This document shows, piece by piece, positions 55,339-64,000 of a stretch of 64,000 nt of DNA. Origin of the DNA: Spinacia oleracea (taxonomy: Eukaryota; Streptophyta; Magnoliopsida; Caryophyllales; Amaranthaceae); NCBI RefSeq assembly GCF_020520425.1, contig NC_079489.1, positions 97,506,810 through 97,570,809 of the forward strand, read 5' to 3'. Within the stretch, counting starts at the first letter, position 1; every line of letters begins with the position of its first letter. A program made the translations under genes and the position numbers. A model generated the notes under the pieces. The model was not told the DNA's origin. It ran no database searches and was given only the letters and a program-made list of their open reading frames with translations.

Positions 55339-56025
55339 CTAAAGGGCACAAACAATGGTGGGAGAAGGATTATTATCATCAACTGGACCAGCCACTGTTT
55401 CTACAGGCGGCTGAGCCTTCCTAACCCATACATTGTTCCGGCGACGATCTCCGCGAGAGCTTGCATTTCTTTTAACAACAGCAGGCCCCTTCATGTTAGG
55501 CATCTTTTTAGACCTGAAACTGGAACGGGGAGGAACTTCCTTTCGCTTTCGATCAGGACGAGCTTTTACAGTCTTAAAACTATAGGTACGAGGTCTGGCA
55601 GAATCAGGACCCTCATACTTAACACGAATACGAGGTATCAAAAGCTCAGCCGGCTCCCCATTTCGAGCCTCGGTCCTCACATCTTTGTCATCGGAGCTCA
55701 TCCACAACTTATAGTTTTCAGAAAGACCCACAAAGCCATTTGTAGCTACGGCCCAACGCGGGAGGTCATCATAATACTTGGCCCACGCTAGGACCCGTGT
55801 TTGTGCAAAGGCCGCTACCTTAGGTGGTACCGTATCAGAAAAGGGGATAGTCTGCCTTAAACCATATTGACGCATGACTCGGTAAGGGAAAATATAAATG
55901 GGACGAGATAGCCCCAACAAAGAAACATAAACCGATACATCAGACCCCCTTGTCATGGTAGTCAAACCCCACCATGGTACCACCCACTTAATAGAACAAA
56001 TGCCATAAGTAAAAAAGGAGGTCCA

Positions 56026-57424
56026 AAGAGTTCAAATTTCATCCAAGATGTAAAAGAATTGATCTGACTCACTTGATGTTTGCAGATGATTTACTAATGT
56101 TTGCTAGGGGAGATGATGCTTCAGTTTCTCTCCTTTTTGAAGCTTTCTCTAAGTTTTCTGCTGCTTCTGGGTTGGAAGCTAACATGATGAAGAGTGAACT
56201 GTATTTGGCCGGTGTGCCTGATTCTGTAGCACTCAATATTCTAGCTAAGATTGGCATACCTAGGGGTTCTTTTCCTTTTAGATACCTTGGTGTCCCTCTC
56301 TCAACTAAGAAATTGAGCTTTACAGACTGCAAGCCCCTGATTGAGAAGACTGTAGCAAGGGTAAAAAGTTGGTCTGCTAAGCTGCTTAGTTATGCTGGAA
56401 GGTTGCAACTGATTAGATCAGTTTTATTTGGCATCCAGTTGTACTGGTGCCAGATATTCATTATGCCTAAGAAGGTGTTGAAAGAAATTCAAAGAATTTG
56501 TAGATGTTTTCTATGGACTGGAGCTGAAGGGAATTCCAGGAAAGCTCTTATTGCTTGGGATCAATTGTGTTTACCCAAAATCTGTGGGGGTTGGAATCTT
56601 AAAGATTTACCTGTGTGGAACAAGTCAGCTGTTGCTAAACATTGTTGGGCTTTATCTTTGAAAGATGATAAGCTATGGGTGAAATGGATTCACACCTACT
56701 ATGTGAAGCATAAAGACTTTTGGACCATGCCAATCCCTAATGGGCTGTCTTGGTCTTTGAAGAAGATTTGGCAGCAAAGGGAGACTCTGAGTAGCTCTGG
56801 TGATTTGCAGCAGTTTGTAACTGCAGGAAGATTTAAGATTCAGAGAATGTATAATCATTTGAGACAGCAAGGGGAGTCTGTGGGGTGGAAGAGAATTGTT
56901 TGCAACAGTCATGCTAGCCCTAAAAGTATTTTTATTGTGTGGTTGGCCTTGCAGGATAGACTTGCAACTAAGGAAAGGCTGAGAAGATGGAATGTTATAG
57001 CTGATAGTGTGTGTTGCCTTTGTCACAGCACAGATGAAAGTAGGGATCACCTTTTCTTTGCCTGCAGTTTTGCAGCTAAGATTTGGAATCAGGTTCTGCA
57101 GAGAAGTGGCATTCATAGAACTGTTGGAGCTTGGAATGATGAAGTGCAGTGGGTGCAGAAAGCAAGCAGGAGTACTAGAAGTAATGCTAGAATGTGTAAT
57201 AGTTTGTTTTGTGAAACTGTGTATTCTATCTGGCTAGCTAGGAACTCTAAAGTGTTTTCTAACCAGTTAGACAGTAGCTTAAGTATTGTAAACAGAATTC
57301 TGTTTAGGGTAGCGCGCTTGTAATAGCTAGTTGCTCCTTGGCCTGGTGTGGCTGTGGTTTGGTTGTTTTGGTGGTGGGGTTTTTGCCCTCTTGGTAGTTA
57401 ATAAAATCTTATTACTTGCCAAAA
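56026..57424 (+). mobile_element. 5'-truncated LINE with 15-bp target duplication (LINE-2)
   Basis: It is flanked by AAAAAAGGAGGTCCA at 56011-56025 and 57425-57439. It starts inside the RT coding region and ends with a 3' UTR, AATAAAATCTTATTACTTGCC and poly(A). Insertion at a T-rich/A-rich site with a long duplication fits L1-type target-primed reverse transcription. Confidence 0.93.
56028..57323 (+). pseudogene. LINE-2 reverse transcriptase C-terminal part (5'-truncated)
   Basis: The frame is open from the truncation point (EFKFHPRCKRIDLTH) through the RT catalytic FADD (about 56085) and SFPFRYLGVPLS to the zinc-binding region CCLCHSTDESRDHLFFAC (about 57010-57065), ending at TAA 57323 after NSKVF... 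. It lacks the endonuclease and the front half of RT, so it is inactive; the remaining 430 codons have no lesion. Confidence 0.9.
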
Positions 57425-58388
57425 AAAAAAGGAGGTCCATTCGGCCTCGTCCTGGCCTTGGTGCAAGTATTTTCGGTTACCCAAAGCTATAGGGCGATAA
57501 TGTTTAGGATCGGCAGGAGCTTCCAAAAGTCTAAGCCGTTCCGCAAGCCAAATCTGCAAAAACAGGTACGATCGAATCAAAAGAATGAAAAGAAAGAAAA
57601 AAAGGGTTCCTGGGGCGGAGTTTCAACGCCCAGGACCAGGCGCCGAATATTCCAGGGCCCAGCCCTGGGCGCTGAAACTCAGCCCCAGGCAGAAGGAATT
57701 ATGTGCAAAAAAAAACATACATGTGCGCAAGGAAAAGATCGATTACCTGCAGCAATAGGGGGCTCCCCTTAAAATATTCAGAGTTGGCGGCCTTCTTCAG
57801 TTCATCCGCACTCAGCAAAGTCTCAGCAACAACCAACGGCATAATAGAATAGTAACTTTCCATCTGGCTAATCAAGGGGATCAACCTTATGTCACCGAAC
57901 TCACCATTGTTATTCGACAGCAAATAATGATTCAACAAGCAAAATATAAGGGCTCGAATATTCAATTTCTGTTCGGTCATATTCTTGCTAGGCCTAAAAT
58001 GATGTTTTACAAGTTTTGCCAAGTTAACCTTATCATCTACAACAATTCCAGCAAACATGTTATCATCTAGCCCTAGGAAAGCCCTTATGGTTGTTTTACC
58101 CTCTTCAATAGTGCCAGGGGTAACAGGAGTAGCATTAGTAGGATAACCAAGGATCGCAGCAAATTCACCAGGCAAAGGACATATTTCATTGCCCCGAAAG
58201 GAAAAAACATGATGATCGGAGTCCCAAAAGCTTAGGGCAGCATGCAGAAAATTATAATCAATATTAATTTGTTGTAAGCCTAAAAATGCCTCGAAGTGGT
58301 ATTCTTTTAACAAAGCTTTTTCTGTGGGAGTAAGGGCTCGTAGCCAACGCCTAACAGTCCGTTGGAGTGAGAAAGTAGGGATCGACAT

Positions 58389-59310
58389 GGCAAAAGCAGT
58401 AAATAATTAGAGCACGGCAAAAAGAGAGAAAGAATTTGAGAGTGATGGAAAATAAGGACGTATCTAGCCCCTATATATAGATGAACGCACCCCATGACAT
58501 CCTGATCCCATTCCGAAACGTGTTAGGAAATCCGAAAGTGAAACATTACCAGGAAAGAACTTTCAGCGCCCACGCCTAGGCGCCGAAATGTTTGACGCCT
58601 GAACTTGGGCACTGAAAATGCAGCCCAAGGCCCAGATTTCACAAAACACGGAATAGGAAAAGACTTAAGACCGTGTTGCTAAAACACGAGGCCCTATTGC
58701 AAGAAGGATCAAGCCCAAAGCACCTTTAGCTCCCAAATAAGCAAAACATAATAACATTAAAACTTGGTCGAAACTTAGACTCGTCTCAGAAAACGCTCAT
58801 GTACACTTTTCAAAAAAAAAAGCAAGTTAAATATCATGGTCATTCTTCAAAACACCAAAAATATGTGTCGTCAAGTCATTGGTTTTCCAAATAGAAAATG
58901 TCTGTCTCTCAAAGGGATAATCCGGGCCAAGCCAAAACCGGATGTCGCCTGAAAACTAAAGTCGCACTCCACGGCTTCGCTAAAATTGCACACTACTATA
59001 GGAGGTCGCTCGCACATACGAGCGTGACCCCAAACATGATTACAAGATACAAAAAACAACCGACGAGCCCCAACGCTTGGGGGCTCGCAAAAAATGGACT
59101 CCAACAAGGAGCGCACAATCAAAATCACATTCCCAGACTGCGCCACACACCATATAATGTTTGGATATCTCAAAAAAAAATATATATTGTTAAAAAAAAA
59201 TATACACAGTGTGGAACCACTTATAGGACACATCTAATCAGGAAATATTACGACCCACCAACAGGTTGTAATCACAAAAGCCCTTCTACATAGGCAAAAT
59301 AAGAAATTCA
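58389..59310. other. Non-coding stretch upstream of the antisense gene
   Basis: It has a palindrome block at 58560-58618. On the minus strand, the 100 bp before the antisense ATG include TATATATAG (about 58472-58480), a possible TATA box for that gene. No coding sequence is supported to 59310. Confidence 0.45.
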
Positions 59311-59319
59311 AAATGGGCT

Positions 59320-59830
59320 CGCCCACCCTCAGCGAGCGGGGTCTGCGTCACTAGCCGCGCAGGTCCTCAGTTTTCGAAAGAAACAAAATCTTCAAATTTA
59401 AAATAGGCTCGCCATCTTCAGCCGGCGGGGTCTACGGCGCAAACCACGTAGGTCCTTATTTTCAAAACAGATTTGTCCACTTCTATCGGACGGGGCGTCC
59501 ACCCTCAGTGGACAGGTTCACCATCTTCAGCCGACGGGGTCTACGTCACAAACCGCGTAGGTCCTTATTTTCAAAACATCAAAACAGATTCGTCCACTTC
59601 TATCGGACGGGGCGTCCACCCTCAGCGGACAGGCTCGCCCACCTTCAGCGGGCGGGGTCTGCGTCACTAACCGCGCAGGCCCTTAGTCGCTGCAGCGATA
59701 ACTTTTTTCGGTTTTCCCTTTTTCCAAAAATTAAAGGATTGGTTTTCCCTTTTTCCAAAAATTAAAGGATTGGTTTTCCCTTTTTTCCAAAAATTAAAGG
59801 ATTGGTTTTCCGTTTTTCCAAAAAAGAACG
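59320..59830. repeat. Tandem repeats near the Tat 3' end (two kinds)
   Basis: 59320-59690 holds three copies of a GC-rich unit (GGCGGGGTCTACG..ACCGCGTAGGTCCTTATTTTC). 59700-59830 holds about four copies of a ~32-bp unit (GGTTTTCCCTTTTTCCAAAA..TTAAAGGATT). Both correspond, inverted, to 30577-31215 in the minus-strand relative. From 59831 to 60250 the sequence is also shared with that element and is non-coding. Confidence 0.85.
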
Positions 59831-60250
59831 ATGTGCTGGATTTTCCTTCGTTTTACGTCCTATAAAAACAAGGGGGTTTTCTCGTTTAGCTAGCCCTGAA
59901 AATGAGAATCTTTAAAAACGTTTTACCTCGTGATTGGGCTTGGCCAGGCCCAATTACCATTTACAGCTTTAATTTCGAAAACATCTGTAGCTACTCCCAA
60001 TGACAAAGTGAGGGAGTTTCTACGCACCTTTAGATCCTTCCAATGACAAAGTGAGGAAGTTTCTATACTATCGGTTGACAAATTCCAATGACATGTGAGG
60101 GATATGTCGACACTTCAAGTGATGACCCTTAAGTCAAATGTTATCACTCGGGGGCTCGTGAGACCCTCGCGAAACAGGTCACATACACCATGGCTTGTGT
60201 GACGCACTTCGTCTAATACTTTGACCATCGTCTTACTCCAAGACTCAGTC

Positions 60251-60265
60251 AAAGTGGGGGCTAAC
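60251..60265 (+). other. Polypurine tract of the Tat TR-GAG-like element
   Basis: AAAGTGGGGGCTAAC directly abuts the 3' LTR start. Confidence 0.85.
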
Positions 60266-61730
60266 TGTAGACACCTACTTTTGTCCCCATTCCCGCAAGG
60301 GAAAGGTTCGATGATGAAAACATAAATCTCCACTTGACAACGCATCTCCTATAAAATAAACGAATCTCGATTCCCCATTTCATTTCACCCGAAACCTGCT
60401 ATTTATGGAAACCTGCTAAAAATAGTAACTGCCGTAAAAGGTAGCGTCTAAAAGTGGCAAATCATAAAAAGATAGAAACCTGTCAGAATTAGGTGTTGCA
60501 TTCCAACATAAATCCTAAATGAGATAGAAAACCGTGAGAATCCTATTCCTAATAGGATTCGGAAATAGGAGTTACGTATTAATTAAAATCCTAACGAACC
60601 TAGAGTTCGTCACGGGCCCAGACGCATTCCGTCATAAAATTGATACACGCTAAAAGACTCGAATTAATCTCAAACTCTACGGATTTTAGGAATCCGAATC
60701 TGACTAAACAAAACTGCCCAGACCCTATTTTCAACGCCTGGCTCTGGGCGCCGAAATCTTCGGCGCCCAGGCCTGGGCGCTGAAAATACCTGGGTACGTC
60801 TCTTTTCCTAATTCTTTGTGGATTAGAACTCTGTAATTCTATCTTTCCATGAACTCTTCCCTATAAATAGGCCCCTAGTTTCGACGTGAAAGGACACACA
60901 ACAACACATAATTATATTATGAGTATTGACTCCAACCCTTAGCCTAAGCCTCTCGCTGCGAAACTGTTCACGCGTTCTATCGCAATCGATCCATAAATCG
61001 AACAGAACTTATCCTGTCCCATAATTGAGATTCGTTAAATAAAAAGGAGAAATAGCAAAGTCAAAGTGGTTAGTTTTCTGAGAACCGTGACGCACCTCTC
61101 AAGGGTGCGTCGTAATGTGTCCCTTTTCGATGAGTTAACTGCTTTCCTCGCCCTTTTTATGAACTGTTAAACTAACTAAATCTGACTGTTCTATCACGCC
61201 TAACAAATATAATATTTTTGGGAAATCGAATTATCATGCTAGGTCCCTTAATGCTATTTAAATCAGATAATCACGATCGAATTAGTATTATATGTTGCAT
61301 ATTGCTAAAATCAACTCAGATTAGTTTAATAGTTAACGCATGTCCCTTCAATTATTTATGCTGAGCTAGTAAGGATATCCTGCCTCTGGAGTTATCGACG
61401 AGCGAAGTACTCCTCTCGGTAGTTACAGTCCCCCGAACCCTTAATCTCTACCTTGCGGGTGTATATTGAGAGATCCCCACACACCAGGGATCACAAGGGA
61501 ACCTACGGCCGTCTTTGTCAAACATAATTGCACTCCCTTTATGTCACGATAACCGGGTTTTGTCAGTTTTTCTCATTGTCGTTAAAAACTGAATGGCGAC
61601 TCCTATATTACTAGTCAATTGGGTGTATACTCACAGGGAATCCAATTACACTTGATTGAATAAAAAGAATCGTAACACCCACGAGGGACGAGGTCACGCA
61701 TTAGCCTCGCGCTTTTTCGACCCCCTCACA
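60266..61730 (+). repeat. 3' LTR of the Tat TR-GAG-like element
   Basis: This is 1465 bp, matching 48233-49694 with about 25 differences by eye. The 18-bp palindrome is at 60763-60780 and TATAAATA at 60862-60869. It is followed by the right target duplication CCATT. Confidence 0.95.
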
Positions 61731-61908
61731 CCATTATACTTTTTTTATGAGTAAAAATCCACATTGACCGAATTACAATGGACGGGGCACCAACTCCCAC
61801 GTCTTATTATTAATAAGAGCATCAAATTCTTCATTCATATCCATTTTCCAATTCTGGTCACAAAGGGCGGTCAAGGGACTACGAGGTAGGGGGGACTTCG
61901 TGAACCAA
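61731..61908 (-). pseudogene. Copia D, upstream part of reverse transcriptase
   Basis: On the minus strand a frame with the Copia pre-RT pattern runs to NEEFDALINNKTWELVPRP, followed by a stop and a frame change before it reaches the Tat insertion. It continues directly into GDFERHKSRLVGDGK on the other side (48232 leftward). It is truncated at about 61908 by a Copia LTR fragment, so gag, protease and integrase of Copia D are absent. Confidence 0.8.
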
Positions 61909-62096
61909 CCTAATAATTCCTTTGGTCCAAGTATGCATTCAATGCTAAGTCTAATAAATGCAGTTCAGTATTAATTTATTAAACAAGTTAATAATTCAGT
62001 GAGATCAAGTGAGCTGAATGCCTAGCTAGAGGCCTCTTCAGTTCAAGTGGAATTAATAATATTAATCCACAACTTACTCTTGACTAAACCCGTAGG
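61909..62096 (+). repeat. Copia LTR fragment (TGAAGG family)
   Basis: It matches the first ~190 bp of the solo LTR at 99-1482 (TTGGTCCAAGTATGCATTCA to ACCCGTAGGG), including TTAATAATTCAGTGAGATCA. It stops abruptly at 62096. Confidence 0.75.
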
Positions 62097-62709
62097 GTTG
62101 TAGGGGAATACAATTAAACATACATAACATGTGCGGGACATCCCCAAAGTCAGGATACATGTATAAAGCACAGTTTAAGCATACTTACATTTGAAGCGTG
62201 TTTTTCCCGAGTATAGTATCAACGAACACGAACAAAGAACTCCACTTGTCGTTCCTCTATTTGGTTCACCGACACGTTTAGATCCATCTTGATTATTGTA
62301 ACTTAGACAACGCACAAGATATTTTGCTTTTCAGGATGAACAGTTTTTGAGCAGAGAGAAAAACTGAACTACGTACTTTTGGAATTAGGGTTTTTTCACT
62401 TGGTAAACTGATTGTGTTGTGTGGGAAATAATATAACCTAATTGTTATATTAAGTGTAACCGGCAAAGACCAAGGGGCCTTGATCGGCCACACTCCACAC
62501 ACTCGTGCACAGCTCGCGCACAACACACACACTGCAGGCCGAAGCCCACATCGCGCAACCGAGCAGCATGGGCTGTGGGCCTTGCTTTGCTCGCTGCTGT
62601 TTTGCTGCTCGTTTGTGCATGCTGCCACGCCCACACGGGCTGGCTTACTTGCTGCGTTGCGAGCTCGCTGGCTCGTTGGGCCTTGCGCGCATGCGCGCTT
62701 GGCTCGACG
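62097..62709 (-). other. Probable fragment of another Copia-type LTR
   Basis: It begins TGTAGGGGAATACAATT, which on the minus strand reads as a Copia LTR end. The AT-rich part is followed by a GC-rich block (62465-62705) like that in the other Copia LTRs, but the sequence is not alignable with them. No gene. The open frames in the GC-rich part are compositional. Confidence 0.35.
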
Positions 62710-62831
62710 TGAAGGAAATAATGCCCTTGGTCCAAGTATGCATTCAATGTTAAGTCTCATAAATGCGATTCAGTATTAATTAATTATACAAGTTAATAAT
62801 TCAGTGAGATCAAGTGAACTGTATGCCTAGC
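62710..62831 (+). repeat. 5' end of a Copia LTR (TGAAGG family), cut by Athila-2
   Basis: It starts TGAAGGAAATAATGCCC and follows the LTR family to TGCCTAGC, where the family sequence would continue TAGAGGC. It is interrupted by the start of the Athila-like LTR at 62832. Confidence 0.8.
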
Positions 62832-63001
62832 TGATGAGCGGCATTTATGTCTCTCTAGGCTAGGATTTTATAGAGTTTTATTATGCTTTTTTGTTAGTTT
62901 TATACAGTTTTTATGTTCTTTTATTCCCCTTTTCCATCTTTGTGGTTTTCAGGTGATAATGTTGAAAATGATGGAAAAACAGTTGAGATTTGCTCGAGCA
63001 G

Positions 63002-63445
63002 GTGCCGTGCGATCGCATGGACATTTTGTGCGCTCGCACGGGTCTACAGAGTTGGCTCCAAAAGTCAAGGCAGTGCCGTGCGATTGCATGGACATTTTGT
63101 GCGCTCGCACGGGTCTACAGTGTTGGCTCCAAAAGTCAAGGCAGTGTGTGCGCTCGTGCCTCAAATTCGTGTGTTCGCACAAATCTGGAAAATCGATGCA
63201 GGAACTATGAGTGAAATCGTGCGATCGCACCACAAAGGAGCCCGCTCGCACGGAATTTCGGTGGGCTCGCACTAAATTCCTGTGCGAGCACACAAGGATT
63301 TTTCTAAGATTTATCCAAGTCACAGCCGTGCAATCGCACGGTTGTTGGGCACGATCGCACGACACGAAGGAGAAGAATCGTCGCAGGGCCTGTTCGCATT
63401 GATGCACAGCACGATCGCACCTGGGTCTGCACGTTCGCACGGCTG
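63002..63445. repeat. TGCGATCGCA-type palindrome array with a 71-bp duplication
   Basis: More than twelve words of the GTGCGATCGCAC / GTGCGCTCGCAC type occur within about 440 bp. The first 71 bp (GTGCCGTGCGATCGCATGG through GTCAAGGCA) are repeated once, at 63002 and 63073. The array ends about 50 bp before the TATA box. Confidence 0.85.
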
Positions 63446-63492
63446 CGCGGGATTCAGTTTTCGAGTTTAAAACTCTTATTTTTGGGGTTTAG

Positions 63493-63500
63493 TATAAATA
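63493..63500 (+). promoter_or_regulatory. TATA box of the Athila-2 LTR
   Basis: TATAAATA lies just downstream of the palindrome array, as in Athila-1. Confidence 0.6.
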
Positions 63501-64000
63501 GGATTTTTTATTATTTTCATTTTGACGCTTTCATATTTTACATTTCATATTTCTACACTTTCAATTCTAGAGGTTTTGTGATTTTGTTCTTCAATCTAGA
63601 GAGAGAAACTCTTCAATTCCAAGCATCAATTCAGTAATTTTCTTCAACTCTTCTCTTCTTTATGCAATTGAATTCTTAGTTCTTTAATTCTTTCACTTGC
63701 TTAGTTGATAATTGTTTTGCAATTCCTCAATACCTTGAGTTCTTGATTTCAATTTTGCTTGTTACTTTGATTTTCAGTTTTTGATTTGATTGTGCAATTG
63801 AGTTTCCTATTCTCTACTTCTCCTCATTTAATTTCATGATAGCTAGTTTTGAACTAATGGATAGCTTGATTGTTAGGATGATTAGTGAGTAGTTTTAGGT
63901 TAGGGAAAGGGGAGAAACTAGGGGATGAATTAGGAGAAATAGATTATTGATTGTTGGTTGGTTCATGTGATTAAATAAGATTTGATGATAGGAAATCCAT

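Larger units (their letters stand above)
55339..58388 (-). pseudogene. Antisense plant-mobile-domain gene of the Tat element, spliced, LINE-interrupted
   Basis: Minus strand. Exon 1 runs from ATG 58388 to 57747 (214 codons; FLGLQQINIDYNFLHAALSFW, and CPLPGEFAAILGYP). A GT-AG intron occupies 57746-57554. Exon 2 starts at 57553 (IWLAERLRLLEAP), is cut by a LINE at 57424-56026 and continues to a stop at 55339. Without the LINE the two halves stay in phase, about 480 codons in total; the second part ends in a Lys/Arg-rich stretch (RKRKEVPPRSS). The pattern is that of the aminotransferase-like plant mobile domain. Extra antisense ORFs of this kind are known from Tat-lineage elements. The intron carries one of the family palindromes. 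Function is unknown. Confidence 0.8.
48233..61730 (+). mobile_element. Tat-type Gypsy element with gag-protease but no RT/integrase (TR-GAG-like)
   Basis: LTRs 48233-49694 and 60266-61730 begin TGTAGACACC and end CCCCCTCACA, flanked by a perfect 5-bp duplication CCATT (48228-48232, 61731-61735). Primer site and polypurine tract are in place. The interior has one long gag-protease frame, an antisense plant-mobile-domain gene, palindrome blocks and tandem repeats near the 3' end. No RT, RNase H or integrase motif is found in any frame. LTRs are about 98% identical by eye. It was inserted into the RT of Copia D and later received a LINE. Confidence 0.93.
62832..64000 (+). mobile_element. Second Athila-like LTR (Athila-2), runs off the window
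   Basis: It starts TGATGAGCGGCATTTATG within a Copia LTR (candidate target site CTAGC). Like the Athila-1 LTR it has a palindrome array in U3, then a TATA box, then a C/T-rich and TTG-rich downstream part including GATAGCTAGTTTTGAACTAA. No coding sequence is reached. The lineage is inferred from layout, not from genes. Confidence 0.55.

Noticed and set aside
62949..63470. ORFs up to 163 codons across 62949-63470
   Set aside because: They run through the GCGATCGC array on both strands and reflect its lack of stops.

Overview
The window reads as repeat-rich nuclear DNA of a flowering plant. There is a single plant-type gene with one long GT-AG intron, and almost everything else is LTR retrotransposons (Copia, Athila-type and Tat-type Gypsy), LINEs, a CACTA-like and a Mutator-like DNA transposon, small inverted-repeat elements and a tandem satellite array. 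A eudicot is likely; a closer placement cannot be supported from sequence alone.

Layout. 1-1619: the 3' end of a LINE split by a Copia solo LTR (target duplication GCTGT). 1620-3804: a broken plus-strand Copia (A). At 3805 it meets, head to head, a minus-strand Copia (B) that originally ran from 3805 to 38642 and is now blown apart by insertions. These are a full-length Athila-type element at 4082-16688 (LTRs of 1406 bp each, target duplication AGTAG), a 386-bp Mutator-like MITE at 18822-19207, a CACTA-like element at 20575-28693 that carries a ~170-bp satellite array, and a coding-free minus-strand Tat-type element at 28694-37803. 38643-39228 is a diverged Tat-type LTR remnant.

39229-46224 is the only low-copy stretch. 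It holds a class II LOB-domain transcription factor gene (exons 41285-41474 and 45157-45692) whose 3.7-kb intron is filled with small inverted-repeat elements; a SINE-like sequence lies just downstream. 46560-48232 and 61731-61908 are the two halves of a minus-strand Copia (D). They are separated by a 13.5-kb Tat-type element at 48233-61730 with target duplication CCATT. That element keeps an uninterrupted gag-protease frame and an antisense, apparently spliced plant-mobile-domain gene, but has no reverse transcriptase, RNase H or integrase. Its antisense gene is interrupted by a 5'-truncated LINE with a 15-bp target duplication. 61909-64000 holds Copia LTR fragments and the start of a second Athila-like LTR.

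The most striking shared pattern is that at least three unrelated LTR-element families here each carry an array of their own short GC-rich palindrome: CCCGATCGGG in Athila-1, a TGCGATCGCA type in Athila-2, and GCGCCCAGGCCTGGGCGC in the Tat elements. In Athila-1 the array lies in the LTR ahead of the TATA box and again just ahead of the intact third ORF, as if a U3-like control block had been copied to drive that ORF.
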